64,000 nucleotides of DNA from Solanum dulcamara (taxonomy: Eukaryota; Streptophyta; Magnoliopsida; Solanales; Solanaceae). Below the pieces are notes generated by a model, which was not told the origin of the DNA, did not search any database, and worked only from the letters and a program-made list of their open reading frames with translations. Numbering within the stretch: position 1 is the stretch's first letter; each line of letters opens with the position of its first letter. The stretch lies in NCBI RefSeq assembly GCF_947179165.1, contig NC_077237.1, positions 85,970,341 to 86,034,340 on the forward strand, in the 5' to 3' direction. Position numbers and translations under genes: made by a program. Below are positions 9,978 through 22,843 of the stretch, one piece after another.

Positions 9978-12900
9978 ATGCCGGGTTTAACTTGCAACGC
10001 TTGTGACAAGGAATTTGTTGATGATACTGAGCAAAAACTTCATTACAAATCAGAATGGCACCGATACAATCTTAAACGAAAGGTATTAGTTTCTGTTTAT
10101 TGTGTATTGGATTGAGTGAGTACGTTTTTAGAATTCAGATTGAATGGTTCTGAACCTCTGTAATTAGGCAGATTAAACATAAGCCCTATGTGCATGGACG
10201 GAGCCAGATTGTTTGTTACAGTTTCAGCGTAACTTAGTAACTTAGGCTTAAACCTTGTAATTGTGTTAAAAATTCAATCTTTTCAGAACCCGGTAAAGAA
10301 ATATAATTGTGTTGAGTACAGTGAGGTCTCAGGTCCAAATCCCAGTAGAGATGATTTCTTTCCATTTTTCCTAGCCTTGATTGATAGACTTATCTAGTAC
10401 TTGTTGTGGGGGGAGGTGGAAGGTATTCCGTGTGAGCTGGCCTGGATACCACAATTATAGAAAATAAAGAAAGTTGTAGATCAAAACCCATAAACTAAAA
10501 ATACTTGCAATCCTTTTTCTATGTGCCTCCTTTCTCGGACTTACCCCAACCTCAACTAATCAATATGATGCTTGCTATCTCCCATCAAAATAGGACTTTA
10601 TCCACCAAGGTGTAGATAGTTGCAAAAAATGAAGTAATTTTATTTTTTGGCCTCTGCTGGGAAAAGCCTATGCCCTTCCCTTAGATCTCCTTCCTTCAGG
10701 AGGAGGGGAAACCAAAGGATGAAGGGGTGAAGTTGTCACCATGAATCGAGAGGGCTATTTATTACATTTGATGTCACACGGAGAGCTTCTCCAAGTCCAC
10801 AGCTGGAGCATTATCAGCTTTGAATCAGATAGGTGGATGAAGAAGAGATGAACATCTGGAATATGAAGATCATGAGAGCATATGATTGTAAAAACATTGG
10901 CAGTTGCTTAGAGGACATTTTATGAGTACAGAGGGAGCTATTGCTTTGATGATTCCAATTCAAATTTTTTCTGTAGTTAGTTGCTCTTCTAGTAGAGCTC
11001 TATTGTGTGAAGAAAGCGTAGAAGATTAGTGATACGAGAGGGTTTACATGCTAGAGTAAAAGATAAGAAGGACCATTTTTTGTGGGGTGGGGAGGTGGGG
11101 TGGTGGGGGGTGGTGGGGGGCTTTCTCAACTTTAAGCTGATAATGTGAAGTCCAGTATGGTCATGACTTATGCAGTTGTAAATTGATTGCTGGGATGGGA
11201 ATTATTATGGTAAGTAGTAAAAGAGTGTGGAGCATGATATGTTGGTTAGGAACAAAAAGCTTGATATTAAAGTGAAGAAGTGTATAGTGTCAGACTCATT
11301 GTCTGTCAAGTTTTGAACTATGCACAGCTGGCCATGGAAGATTTCTTGCTTATCAAAAGAGGATTTGGGGGGGGGGGGGAGTTTGGCAATTATTCTTGTG
11401 TCTTACAAACCTGTCACCTTCCTCCTTTTCTTTTTAATCAAAGGATAAATTTCTAGTTTGGTTTTGTTGGGGAAATGACATATTGTTACACTTTATACTT
11501 GGTGACAGAAAAATGGGAACTCATTACATCTTTCTTCAACTCTGGCTGGTTTTGTTTTTTAGTCACGGATCTTGATTCAGTCATTTTCTTGTTCATTGAA
11601 TAATCCATGTTCTTACCAAAGGGGTACATGTGATATATATGCTATGTTCTGTTGCAAAAAAGGCATGTGGATCAAACTTATCAAAAAAAGCAAGCAAAAA
11701 GTGGATTTCACCTGTTAAACAGAAGAAGTGGATTATACTAGAAAATATACTACTAATATGATGCTTCATAGGATTTTTTTTCTTTTTATATCTCTGGTAT
11801 TGTAACCGAAATCCCTCATATCACTGGCCTCATTACCTATTATTTTCATATGCCAGGAAGAGTATGAGTCTGGTAAAGGAACCTGAGTCCAATTGATATT
11901 TTTCAACTGAATACTACCACACTAGGAACTTGAAGTTCGTGTATCATTCATCAAAGCTTAGGATTGATGACTATATATGTCTGCGTCTCTTCCATATGGT
12001 TTGTTATGGAATGGCTTCATGGATAAGTATGCAGAATTGATGTTTTTGCTCTCATGCATGTTTTTTCAGGTCGCAGGAGTTCCTGGAGTGAGAGAGACTA
12101 TTTTTCTAGCCAGACAGGCTGCACTTGCAGAAGAGAAGGAAAAGTTAAGTGAAACTCCATTGCTATATGCCTGTGGTCTGTGTGACAAAGAGTATAGAAG
12201 CTCCAAGGCTCATGCTCAGCATCTGAAATCTAAAAGTCACCTAGCGCGGGCTTCTCAACAACCAGGTCATCATGATGAGAATAGTGTTACAATCAAGCCG
12301 CTTTTACGCCACCCTCGAAATGAAACTTCACGCAAGGCAAAAGAAGATATTGAGGAGAGTGATGAAAGTGATGAAAGTGAATGGGAAGAGGTTGATCCAG
12401 ATGAAGAGATGATTAGTGAAGCCACTGATTCTTTAACAGACTTAAAGATGAATGAGCATACATCTAATGGCAATATGGATGAAGATAGTGATGATGACTA
12501 CGGTGGAAACTTAGATCCATCGTATTGCTTCATGTGTGATAAAGAACACAAGACCATTGAGAGCTGCATGGTTCACATGCACAAGAATCATGGATTCTTC
12601 ATACCTGATGTCGAGTATCTGAAGGATCCCAAAGGGTTCCTGACTTACCTTGGTCTCAAGGTAGAATATGTGCTTCCTCTAGACTTTTTTCCAGCCTTTC
12701 TTAACCATTTTCTGTGTTCACGATCTTTTTCTTTTTTTCTGTACAGGTCAAAAGGGATTTCCTGTGCTTGTATTGCAACTACAGATGTCTACCTTTCAGC
12801 AGTTTAGAAGCAGTTCGGAAGCATATGGAAGCAAAGAATCACTGCAGAGTGCATTATGGTGATGGTGATGATGATGAAGAAGCTGAATTAGAAGAGTTTT

Positions 12901-13549
12901 ATGACTATAGCAGCAGGTATGGTTTCTAAAATGACTGTTGTCGATGTGATTTGGGTAGGATGAGTGTAGTAAGCACTATTTTTTTCGCGATTTATTATAA
13001 AAGTAATCTAGGTAGGATGTGTATAGTAAGCTCTGTAGTCTGTACCTTTTGTTATTGCTTCTGAGACTTCTCTTCGGTCGTAGCTTTGTGGATGAAAGTG
13101 GGAAACAGCTCATTTCATCGGATGACACGGGCAACAGTGTGGAACTTGGAAGTGGTGGATCTGAGCTCATAATAACAAGAAGAAATAATGATGGAAGATC
13201 TGTTAGGACTCTTGGATCAAGAGAGTTTTTGCGATACTACCGACAGAAACTGAGGCCCACACGGACCAATGATGTGGCTATAAGTGCTGCATTAGCTGCA
13301 AGGTATGTATTGACTTGTTCAAAAGCGTCCATTTCATCACCTTCCTTCACCTCAAACCGTTATTTGAGCAAAAAACCTTTTCCTTCCAGGTACCGAAGCA
13401 TGGGTCTTGCAACTGTGCAGTCGAGAGAGCAAATGGTTAAATTGAAGGTGTTGAGGGCCATGAATAAGTCTGGTGTGGAGACTATGCGCAGTAAGATTGG
13501 CATGAAAAGCAACGTCATACGCAACCTCCCTAAGAATATACCATATTAG
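9978..13549 (+). CDS. cytoplasmic 60S subunit biogenesis factor, REI1/ZNF622 type
   Basis: Family role: release and recycling of shuttling factors from pre-60S ribosomal subunits in the cytoplasm. Five exons: 9978-10082, 12070-12660, 12747-12916, 13084-13302, 13390-13549. Phases agree and give 414 residues, usual for the plant family. C2H2 fingers are visible: CNAC..H..H (residues 6-28), CGLC..H..H (70-92), CFMCDKEH..H..H, and CLYCNYRC..H..H. An acidic stretch (EESDESDESEWEE) lies between fingers 2 and 3, and a second (DGDDDEEAELEE) follows finger 4. FIPDVEYL, GFLTYLGLKV and C-terminal YRQKLRPTRTNDVA, MRSKIGMKSN are family hallmarks. Intron 1 is about 2 kb and carries a TS SINE and G-rich tracts. 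The product is well supported; the start is the first Met before the first finger. Confidence 0.95.
10300..10462 (+). mobile_element. TS-family SINE in REI1-like intron 1
   Basis: GAGGTCTCAGGTCCAAATCC followed by CAGTAGAGATGATTTCTTTCC and TAGTACTTGTTGTGGGG, ending GAGCTGGCCTGGATACCAC, follows the tobacco TS SINE closely in order. The tRNA-like 5' part is truncated or diverged. Confidence 0.8.
11083..11120 (+). repeat. G-rich tract, possible G-quadruplex
   Basis: Six or more runs of 3-6 G separated by 1-2 bases, on the coding strand of REI1-like intron 1. A second run of 13 G lies at 11367-11379. Confidence 0.7.
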
Positions 13550-14991
13550 TCCTTTCCATACTAATATTAGCCTTGTAATGTTCTTGGAGATTGTTTGGTA
13601 TTTCTGCTATTCTAACTTGTGTAATTCCTCATTTTTAACTTTCTGGTTTGCATTGTCGTATAGATTGCTTGAAAGTGCCTTACGTAGGTTTATCTTATAT
13701 GTTATGCCAATATATGTCAAAGTACTTTTTGTTAGGATCTTTCTTTCTTTTGTATGATTTTGATGACCAATGTGGTGGCATTGCACGTTTTGGTAGTACT
13801 ATTATCTCTTTTATTGTGGTTGTTTCGGTGTTGTGTCGTGCTTCTTTTATGGTGTGACCTAGTTGAATAGGAGGATCACTATGATTATAGCCTAGAGATA
13901 GATGAAAATGATCAAGGCCTATATTTAGTCCTGGCACAGTCAATTCACCAGGAGGATCGCCTTTCCAATTTGACATCGTGTTTCACCAGGAGGATGACTT
14001 CCCAATTTGACATTGTAATTAGACATTGTGTTACAGGGCATGTCTAATCTTTTTGCTGTCACAAGATTGGATTCTTTCGACCTGGTTCTCTCAAGAACCT
14101 TAGTAAACGCTTTATACATGTTAAATGTGCAATCTTTAAAAAGCTTTCTGATGAGCAAACTTGTAAGATCAAGATCAAAATTCTCAGGGTTAGATAACAA
14201 TATGCAATATTTACTTGATTATGTTTAGATTGTAAAAATTGTTTAATCGAAGATTATTGATTATAGTTCTTCAAATATGTATTGCTTGTATTTGTAAGAA
14301 CTAGTTCTACCACTAAGGAGGATTTTTCTCTCCCTTTAATTATAGGTCTTGAAGCTTGAATGAGCTCCCTTTAATTATAGGTCTCTCCCTTCAAATATGT
14401 ATTGCTTGTATTTGTAAGAACTAGTTCTACCACTAAGGAGGATATTTCTCTCCCTTTAATTATAGGTCTCGAAGCTTGAATGAGGAAACTTCCCCTTACA
14501 ATAGACCATATGCCACACGAATTTGAATTATTGTAGTTATTTCTTGTTATAGAGGCTATAATAAAAGTCATTACTAGGCATTATAGAAACCAGTAATTCT
14601 TACTATATGGGAATAAGTATTTACCTTTCACCAACCCCCTCTAGTTTTGCCTTATCCTGTTGACCATTTCTTCTACAACAGCCCTACTTTATAGCAACTA
14701 AAAAAGGACTTTGAATTTATTATTATTCTCAAAGGTGCAATTAGTCTAAGAGTAGGACTCTAATTCACACTTGCTTAGTGGCCAAAAGAAGAAAAAAATA
14801 TTTCTCTATATATGAATTTCCCCAAGTGACAATTTCTATTTATTTGGACTAACCTAAACAAGTTTTGACTTCGCTCAAATAAGTGACTAATTAACATGGT
14901 AGCCCAAATTTTTAGCTTTTCTTGACAATAGACAATTTTATTAATTAATATCAAAACATGACAAGTTATTGTCAAAACGAAAAAAGTGAAT
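13550..14991. other. intergenic region 3' of the REI1-like gene
   Basis: Begins with the REI1-like 3'-UTR. A short doublet with CACCAGGAGGAT and CAATTTGACAT occurs near 13947 and 13984, and a 120-base tandem repeat is marked separately. No gene is supported. The DNA may be decayed retroelement sequence, but I cannot name a family. Confidence 0.5.
14270..14483. repeat. tandem direct repeat, period 120 bp
   Basis: TTCAAATATGTATTGCTTGT and the following ~93 bases (through GAAGCTTGAATGA) occur at 14270-14363 and again at 14390-14483 with only a few mismatches. A partial third piece (CTCCCTTTAATTATAGGTCT) fills the gap between them. Confidence 0.95.
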
Positions 14992-15207
14992 TGTAAAATG
15001 GATGTCCCTTTCTTTAGTTTTCTTTTCTCCTATCCCCATTTTTCCCCTAATCTCTTTTAATCAAATTTTGCACTTAACTTTGGCTATAAATAGCCAACGA
15101 ATATGTGCAGAGCATATAGGTCTAAAAAAAAAAAAATTCTCTCTTCTTTTTGTCTTCCTTTCTTATCTTTTGCTTAATCTTCTTATAATTTCATTACTTT
15201 TATAATA
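14992..15207 (+). repeat. 5' LTR of the copia element
   Basis: Starts TGTAAAATGGATGTCCC and ends near TTTTATAATA, just before the primer-binding-like site. It carries its own TATA box (GGCTATAAATAGCC, about 15082-15095). It differs from the 3' LTR at roughly 25-30 positions by eye, which indicates an old insertion. Confidence 0.88.
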
Positions 15208-15679
15208 CGTTATCAGAACGATTATTTTGTGAAACTTTATCAAGCCTCTCTCGAAAGAAGAGATAATAATGTGGAGGCGCACTCAAATTTTCGGAATGAT
15301 GATAATGAAACAACTCCCTCAAATAAATATGAAGATATTGAGGCAAATCTTGCTTATAAAACGGATAGGCGCTTGGTACCTGTAAATACACTGTTTAGAA
15401 TGAAGATGATGATTTTAAAAATCTACCAAATATTACTCATTTGGAAACTGAACACTTTATGAATATTGACTGAAGAATTGATCATCTAAATAGGGATAAA
15501 TATTATAAAAATAGTTATTGTTTTTCTATTATGTTTGATATTATGTTGTCCTTTGTAAAAATAATTTTTAAGGCAATGCAATTTCTTAAAATTTTCTGTT
15601 TTGTTAAGTTTTTCACGTTCTTATAATGTATCTTTTTGTTTATGAAGAATATGAAAATTTTCTAGTAAGCAGTTGGATC

Positions 15680-18600
15680 TAAGATCAATTATGATGATAT
15701 GTGTTTTATTGATAATGCCACAACACACATTATTTTAAGAGATAAGATATATTTCTCTTGTTTGATTATGAAAGAAGTTATGTTAATACAATATCTGGTA
15801 GCACAAAATTAATTGAAGAATCCGGAAAAGCTAAAGTTGTACTTATCGGAGGAACAAATTTAAAAATTAATGAAGCATTATATTGTAGTAAGTCTCAAAG
15901 AAACTTATTAAGTTTCAAAAACATTCGTTAAAATGGTTATCATATTGAGACTACAAATGATGAAAAGAATGAGTATCTTTACATTACTATAATGATGTCG
16001 GACAAGAAGTTTATACTTGAAAAGTTACTTGCTCTTTCATCTGATTTATACTTCACAAGTATTAGCATGGTTAAAACATATGCCATTTTGGTTTACTAAC
16101 TCAAATGTTTTATTATTTAGCATGACCGATTGGGTCATCCCGATTCTAATATGATGCGCAAAATAATTGAAAGTTCACATGGACACTCTTTGAAGAACCA
16201 AAATATTCTTCAATTTAAAGAATTTTCTTGTGCTACATGTTCTCAAGGCAAATTGATTACTAGACCATCAGTAATCAAAGGAGAATTGAATCCCCAGCAT
16301 TTCTAGAACGTATACAAGGTGATATATATGGGCTCATTCACCCATCATGTGGATCATTTAAATATTATATAATTTTAATAGATGCATCTACAAGATGGTC
16401 ACATGTGTGCTTATTATCAACTTGTAATATGATATTTGGGAGATTATTTGTTCAAATAATTAAGTTAAGAGAACAATTTTCAGATTACGCAATAAAGACA
16501 ATTCGTCTTGATAATGTTGGTGAGTTCACATCTCAGACATTTAATGATTATTGCTTGTCCATTGGGATAACAGTTGAGAATACGGTTGCTTATGTTCATA
16601 TTCAAAATGGTCTAGCGGAATTATTGATTAAACGTCTACAATTAATTGCTAGACAATGCTTATGAAAACAGAACTTTTCATTTCATTATGGGGTCATGCT
16701 ATTTTGCATGCAGCAAGTCTTGTGCGGATCAGACCCACAAGTTATCATAAAGTCTCTCCATTACAATTGGTTTTTGGTCAGGAGCCGAATATTTTCCATC
16801 TTAGAATATTTTGATGTGCAGTATATGTTCCAATTGCTCCATTACAACGCACAAAGATGGGTATGAATCTTTTTCTATCATAAAATATTTGGAACCTATG
16901 ATTGGAGATTTTTTTAATGCAAAATTTATTAATTATCATTTTGATGAATCAATATACCCAACATTAGAGGGAGAAAATAAGCAGTTGAAAAAAGAAATAG
17001 ATTGAAATGAATAATCACTATCTCATTTAAATTCTCGTACAAATACATGTGAACTGGAAGTTCAAAAGCTAATTCATTTGCAAAATATTACAAATCAACT
17101 ACCAGATGCATTCACTGACCTATCAAGAGTTACTAAATCTCATATTCCAGCTGCTAATGCTCCAATTCGAGTTGATGTCCCAATAGGATAATTAATTAAT
17201 GCAAATGAATCTGAACCACATTTAAAACGTGGTAGACCGATCGATTCCAAAAATAAAAATCCTCAAAAAAGAAAAGGAGTAAACAATCAAGATGGTCATG
17301 ATATGAAAGAACATGCTCAAGAAGAGCGAGGAGACATAAGAATTGATAAAACCTTGAAAGAGGTTAAGACGCCTGAAAATGATGAAGAAATTTTAATAAA
17401 TTATATCTCATCAGAAAAAATATGAAACCAAAATAATGTAATTGTCGATTATAGTTTTGCTTATAATGTTGCTATTGAAATAATGCAACAAAATGGGGAC
17501 CTTGAACCAAAATATATCAATGAATGTAGATAGAGGAATGATTGGCCAAAATGAAAAGATTTAATTCGAGTTGAATTAGCTTCGCTTGAAAAATGCAAAA
17601 TTTTTGGACCGATAGTCCGAACACCTGAAGGTACAAATGAGTCTTTGTGTGAAAACGAAATAAGAAAAATGAAGTCGTAAGATTTAAAGCACGACTTGTG
17701 GCACAAGGATTTTTGCAAAGACTTGACATTCATTATATGGAAACATATTCTCGTGTGGTGGATGCAATCACTTTCAGGTATCTTATAAATCTGGCAGTTC
17801 ATGAAAAACTTGACATGCATATGATGGATGTCGTTACAGCCTATTTATATGGTTCTTTGGATAATGATATTTTTATGAAAATTTCTGAAAGATTTAAAAT
17901 GCCTGAAATATATTAAGATTTCGGGGAAACTTGTTCAATAAAACTTCAAAAATCTTTATATGGACTAAAACAATCAGGGTGAATGTGGTACAATCGTCTT
18001 AGCGAATATTTGCTAAAAGAAGGATATAAAAATGATCCAATTTGCCCTTGTGTCTTTATGAAAAGGTCTGGATCTGAATTTGTCATAATAGTCGTATATG
18101 TTGATGATTTGAATATTATTGGAACTCCTGAAGAACTTTCAAAGGCAGTAAAATGTCTGAAAAAGGAATTTGAAAGAAAGACCTCGAAAAGACAAAATTT
18201 TGTCGTGGTCTACAAATTGAACATTTTGCAAATGGGATATTTCTACGTCAATCAACATATACAGAAAATATTTTAAGGTGATTTTACATGGATAAAACAC
18301 ACCTACTGAGTACCCCAATGATTGTGAGATCTCTTAATATTAATAAAGATTCATTTCGACCTCATGAAAATGATGAAGAGCTTGTTGGTGCTGAAATACC
18401 ATATCTTAATTCAATTGGTGCATTAATATATCTTGCTAACAATTCTAGACCAGATATCATTTTTTCAATAAACTTGTTAGCGAAATTTAATTCATCCCAA
18501 TACAAAGACAATAGAATGGAATTAAGCATATATTCAGATACCTTCGAGGGACCACAGATATGAGATTATTTTACTCAAATGAATCCACGTCAAAATTGAT

Positions 18601-19000
18601 TGGTTATGCAAATGCAGGATATTTGTCTGATCACCATAAAAATCGATTGCAGACAGGCTACTTATTTACATGTGGTGGTACAACTATATCATGGCGTTCA
18701 ACAACGTAAACTATGATTGTCAATTTTTCAAATCATGCAGAGATAATAGTCATTCATGAAGCAAGTCGAGAATGCATTTAGTTAAGATCAATAACTCAAC
18801 ACATTCAAGAAACATGTGACTTTTGTTTGACAAAAGACACTCCAACAATATTGTTTGAAGACAATGTTGCATGTATAGCTCAATTAAAAGGAGGATACAT
18901 CAAAGAAAACAGAAAAAAATATATTTCACCAAAATTCTTCTTTACCCACGATCTTCAAAAGAAAGGTGAAATAGATGTTTAATAAATCCGCTCAAGTGAT
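15680..19000 (+). pseudogene. broken copia pol (protease-integrase-RT-RNase H)
   Basis: Pieces in order: protease-like segment near 15690-15760; integrase from HRLGHP and a C-x2-C near 16130-16250 to IRLDNVGEF and NGLAE (16370-16664); RT with LVAQGF, LHMMDVVTAYLYG-like text, LYGLKQSG and the YVDDL box (17690-18160); RNase H with GYANAGYLSD and ISWRS (18600-18960). Each piece is cut by stops or shifts frame. Most of gag is missing: only about 470 bases separate the 5' LTR from the protease part. Confidence 0.88.
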
Positions 19001-19281
19001 AATTTAGCAGATATGTTCACCAAGGCATTGCAACTTCAATCTTTGAGAAATTGAGATACAAGATTAGAATGCGTCATTTTTGAGATATTAAATGACGTCT
19101 TCATCAGAAGGAGTATAATACACGCCGCACTCTTTTTTTCTTAGTCTAGATTTTGTCCCATTGATTTTTCTATCAAGGTTTCTAATGAGACAACAATCAA
19201 TACGTATTGAGAATAACTATATATATTTGTTCTTTTACTAAAATTTGTTTTTCTTTTACATGAACATTCAAGGGGGAGTGT

Positions 19282-19509
19282 TGTAAAATGGACGTCCCTT
19301 TCTTTACTCTTCTTTTCCCCTACCCCCACTTTTTTTCTAACCCCCTTTTAGTCAAATTTGGCATACTTAACTTTGGCTATAAATAGCCAACGAATATGTG
19401 CAGAGTTGATCACATAGATCTAAAAAAAAAACACAATTCTCTCTTCTTTCTATCTTCCTTTCTTGTTTTTTCCTTACTCTTTTTATAATTTCATTACTTT
19501 TATAATAAC
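19282..19509 (+). repeat. 3' LTR of the copia element
   Basis: TGTAAAATGGACGTCCC to TTTTATAATA(ACA), with TATA box at about 19374-19387. It follows the polypurine tract directly; the preceding TG could make the true LTR start two bases earlier. Confidence 0.88.
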
Positions 19510-19635
19510 ATAGTATTATTCTAATATTCTTCGAGACAAGATTAGATCAAACTGGAGGTGCGAAAAGAAATATATATTAAGAAAATTTATTTAAATTGTT
19601 TCTCATTCAGTCACTTAAATTAAAAATAACAAGAA

Positions 19636-19639
<4 letters not shown>

Positions 19640-19684
<45 letters not shown>
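19640..19684. repeat. (AT)n microsatellite
   Basis: An uninterrupted run of more than 20 AT dinucleotides, followed by a short TG-rich stretch. Confidence 0.97.
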
Positions 19685-19687
<3 letters not shown>

Positions 19688-20024
19688 TGTGAATGTGTGT
19701 ATATATAAAGTAATTATAATAACATATTCAAGTATAATCTCACGAGATAAGATTCGAATGAGGTAGAGTATTAGCAGGCAAGTATTTTATCCACTTTATA
19801 GAAATACAAAAATCATTTTTCAAAGATTCATACGTATTAAATAATTTTGGAAGTTGAAATATCGAAGATAATGATTAAAAAATAAACAGTAAAGTTGAAC
19901 GACTATTTATTTTAGACATCCCAAATTAATAGAAATAGAAACACTTAACCTAGCTTTGGAGAACTTTATTTTACTTGACTTTTCCATTTAACTTTTCTTT
20001 TTCTTCTTTTCAGCATCATCAACA

Positions 20025-20107
20025 TATAAATACATTATTCTATATTTTCCTTCTCTTTCTCCTTCAATCGTCTTCTGGGTGTTGTTGATTTCTTACAAAT
20101 TATTCAG
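20025..20107 (+). promoter_or_regulatory. TATA box and first non-coding exon of the DUF1644 gene
   Basis: TATAAATA at 20025-20032 is followed by a CT-rich leader that ends TTATTCAG before GTTTGATC, a plausible donor at 20108. The matching acceptor would be ATCATAG at about 22745-22751, giving a 2.6-kb 5'-UTR intron. Inferred from motifs only. Confidence 0.5.
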
Positions 20108-20472
20108 GTTTGATCCGCTCCCTTAAAAAAATTGTTCTTTTTCTCTATTGGTGTTTTGGATTAGTTTGAATGATCCATCACTGTTTTCATTTTCTTTAAT
20201 GGGTTGACTTTTTTTCATAAAAATGGAATCTTTCTTGGTCAAAATTGATCTTTTTTAGGTTTCTATGTTATTGGGTGTCTATAAAGATTCGTTGATGCTA
20301 TATATTTATCTGTTTACAGCACGTCATGTTGAAAATTTTGGTATTTGGGGCATACCCTTTTTCTGGTTTTTGATTTTTTTTTAATTTTTGGTGGCCTCTT
20401 TTGTTGCTTTGTGAATTGGTGAAATGATGTACTAAGAAATGGGTAATCCTTATATTGAAGTTTATTATTAAT

Positions 20473-20657
20473 CTGATGGTTAAGTAGAGGTGAGAAGAGA
20501 AAAGAGGAAGTTAGGTTCAATTTGCACGGAGGCAAAAACACTAGGTGATTTCTTTTCATCTGTCCAAGTCTTGATGGACAGAGTTACCTAGTACCTGTTC
20601 GAGTGGGAGGTAGCAGGTGCTTGTAGAATTAGTTGAGGTGTGTGTAAGCTGGTGAAA
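20473..20657 (+). mobile_element. TS-family SINE in the DUF1644 5'-UTR intron
   Basis: TTAGGTTCAATTTGCACGGA, GGCAAAAACACTAGGTGATT and GTTACCTAGTACCTGTTCGA followed by GTGGGAGGTAGCAGGTGC and TGTGTGTAAGCTGGTGA are the TS SINE blocks in order, sense orientation. Confidence 0.85.
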
Positions 20658-21509
20658 GAAAAAGAAGATAGAGCGTATAGAGTGGGTGTCATGAAGTTTA
20701 CGTGGAAAATTACAAGTTCAGTAAAATTAAGTTTGGGGGGATCGTAAGTATTTGAAATTTTTGATGTAATTAATAGTCGATAATTTGGGATTGTGGTTGC
20801 TATAGGTAATATGGAAATGAAAAGGATTTTGCAATCAACAATTGGTACCAGAGTCGGTGAAGAAACAACAATAATAATAACTTAATAAGAAATTCGACTT
20901 TCATGTTTGGCAGTTTAGGAGGAAGTAGTTGTATTTTTTTCTTTTCATGTTGTGTGTTGAAAATGAAGAGATAGTTAAGTACTTAAGTATTACCCTATGA
21001 GTTTTATGATAGTTGTGAATCATTTCACATGAATATGTAGCCAGAAAGGGTGGAGCTTGTTGTAGAACAACAAATGTCATAGATGATTTGCTATTTACTC
21101 TGTATGTCTGTGAAGTTTAGGAAAATGGAAGCTGAGGGTATGGGATCGTGTTCCTACACTGTCATGCAATCTTTAACAAAGCTTAATTTCTATGATCAAG
21201 TAATAAATCTTATTAATGTTGTGGGAAAGTCCTCGTGTAAAAGAGGTATAGAGGATCTAAAAGAATATGATTATCTACGGGGGACATCTATTCGTCTATA
21301 CTAATTGGGATCTCATGGCTGCACAAAAGATGTACTAAAAATAAAAGATATTTTCCATCTTCTCAAAAGTTCTCCTATTCCTTTTTTTTTTAGTATTATT
21401 AATGTAGCACCAATAAGGTGCTGTCAAAAGGATATTTTAGAAGTTCCAGAACCAGAAGTATATTTCCTTCTATTTAAAGGGATTCGATGAGATTTATTAC
21501 TGGTTCTGT

Positions 21510-22190
21510 ATCATTTACATTGCTCTGTTTACAACTAAATAAAACAAAAGCAAGCAATTCATTTTGATCTTATGAATAGAATTTCCTTTCTTCAAAATAT
21601 TTGGAGTTTCTTTACCTCCAAATAGTCCCCCAAATGCATGTTGGGATAGTCTGGAATTCTTTCCTTTTTGATTTTCCAATAATTCAAAAGCTCACTTATA
21701 TGTCCTGAAGTGCCCCTTTTAAGTTGCACCATATTAAGAAACAGCTACCATGATTGATCAATGAAATGACAATGCAAAAAAAAAGGTTATTTATGCTCTC
21801 CGGCTTTTCTCCACATATAAATTAGTTGGAGCATAACTGAAATCCTCCCCTTTGAATGTCATGTGTTAAGCTTGCTTCTCGAGCAACCATCCACGTAAAA
21901 GATGCCACTTTATATGGAGAACTAGTTTTCCAAGTTTACTTCCATGGCCAAAAAAGTCCTTCCTCTCCAACCACCGTCTCTCTGGACTGTAAGAGCCCAA
22001 GGGGCAATATCGCAAGCTCTGCATCTTTTTCCGCATTTGAAGGTCCAATTTGAGTATCACATCCTTGACTATAGCTGGCATCATCAAATGTACGCAGAAC
22101 ATGTTCAAAAAAATTTACCACGACTAGCTAGCGACCTGGCAATGCAACAAGAGGTGCTCTAAATCTTCTCCCGCTCACTTGCACATGTGA
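21510..22190 (-). mobile_element. decayed LINE ORF2 C-terminal remnant (zf-RVT region)
   Basis: Minus-strand frames give LFWPWK, PYKVASFTWMVAREASLTHD and GEKPESI, typical of the reverse-transcriptase zinc-binding region of plant LINEs. Further along come CIWGTIW and FYS-DQNELLAFVLF-like text, the usual ORF2 end. A second similar piece (EDLEHLLLHCQVA) precedes it, so two fragments may be joined. Stops interrupt every frame. Confidence 0.7.
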
Positions 22191-22843
22191 TAATTTCACG
22201 CATCTTATCCCTTCTCTTTCTCAGATTTTCAGTTGTGAGGATAACCCCTCTTGCTGCCAACAAGTCATGTCATTCTCCTGAAATAAAGAGTATCTGATTT
22301 GTCGCATTTGAGTTCAATAGTTGATCATTGGTCTTTTGGTGTACAATGTTTTTTCAATATTAGAATATTTTTATAAAAGAATCAATATTTGCATCTTCTT
22401 ATGGAATGGGACAATGCGTTGAGGAGATGGCATTTTGGTATAGAGAAGTCATATAAGTATCTCTTTACCTTTACTCAATTATATTTTAATTTCTTTTTGA
22501 GATAAGTTGCAATTGATGATGAATCAATTGTTTACCTCCAGAATTTAATAGCCTTTTCTGAATAGCATACTCTTCTTTTAGTTTTTATCTTTGTTTTTTG
22601 TTTTTTGCTCAATGGTTCTGAGATTTTTTTTCTTCTACCCGGTGAGTTCAGTTTTTTTTAGTGAAATGTTTGCGTACTCATATTATACTGTTGCTTTTGT
22701 TTGCATAATTTCACAGTTTTTCAGCTCAATATTATTTAATCCTGATCATAGGAAGGGAGATGCTGCATGCTGTCAGGAACTTGGTCTTTACTCTCTCCCA
22801 TCATTGAAACTTCAGACTGAAAGGAGTTGTGACAAAATTTTCT

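Larger units (their letters stand above)
14992..19509 (+). mobile_element. degenerate Ty1-copia LTR retrotransposon
   Basis: About 4.5 kb, bounded by direct LTRs, with domains in copia order: protease-like FIDNATTHT, integrase, reverse transcriptase, RNase H. A primer-binding-like CGTTATCAGAACG follows the 5' LTR and a polypurine tract AAGGGGGAG precedes the 3' LTR. No target-site duplication can be made out. Many stops and frameshifts show it is inactive. Confidence 0.92.

Noticed and set aside
9806..10009. 67-codon minus-strand frame over the REI1-like promoter and exon 1
   Set aside because: Shadow of exon 1 on the opposite strand.
13019..13083. Upstream extension of REI1-like exon 4
   Set aside because: Intron sequence; the acceptor TCGTAG at 13083 restores frame with exon 3.
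17461..17820. 119-codon minus-strand frame
   Set aside because: Antisense of the copia reverse transcriptase region.
21866..22162. Several 60-80-codon frames on both strands
   Set aside because: They are parts and antisense shadows of the LINE zf-RVT remnant, with stops in the true frame.
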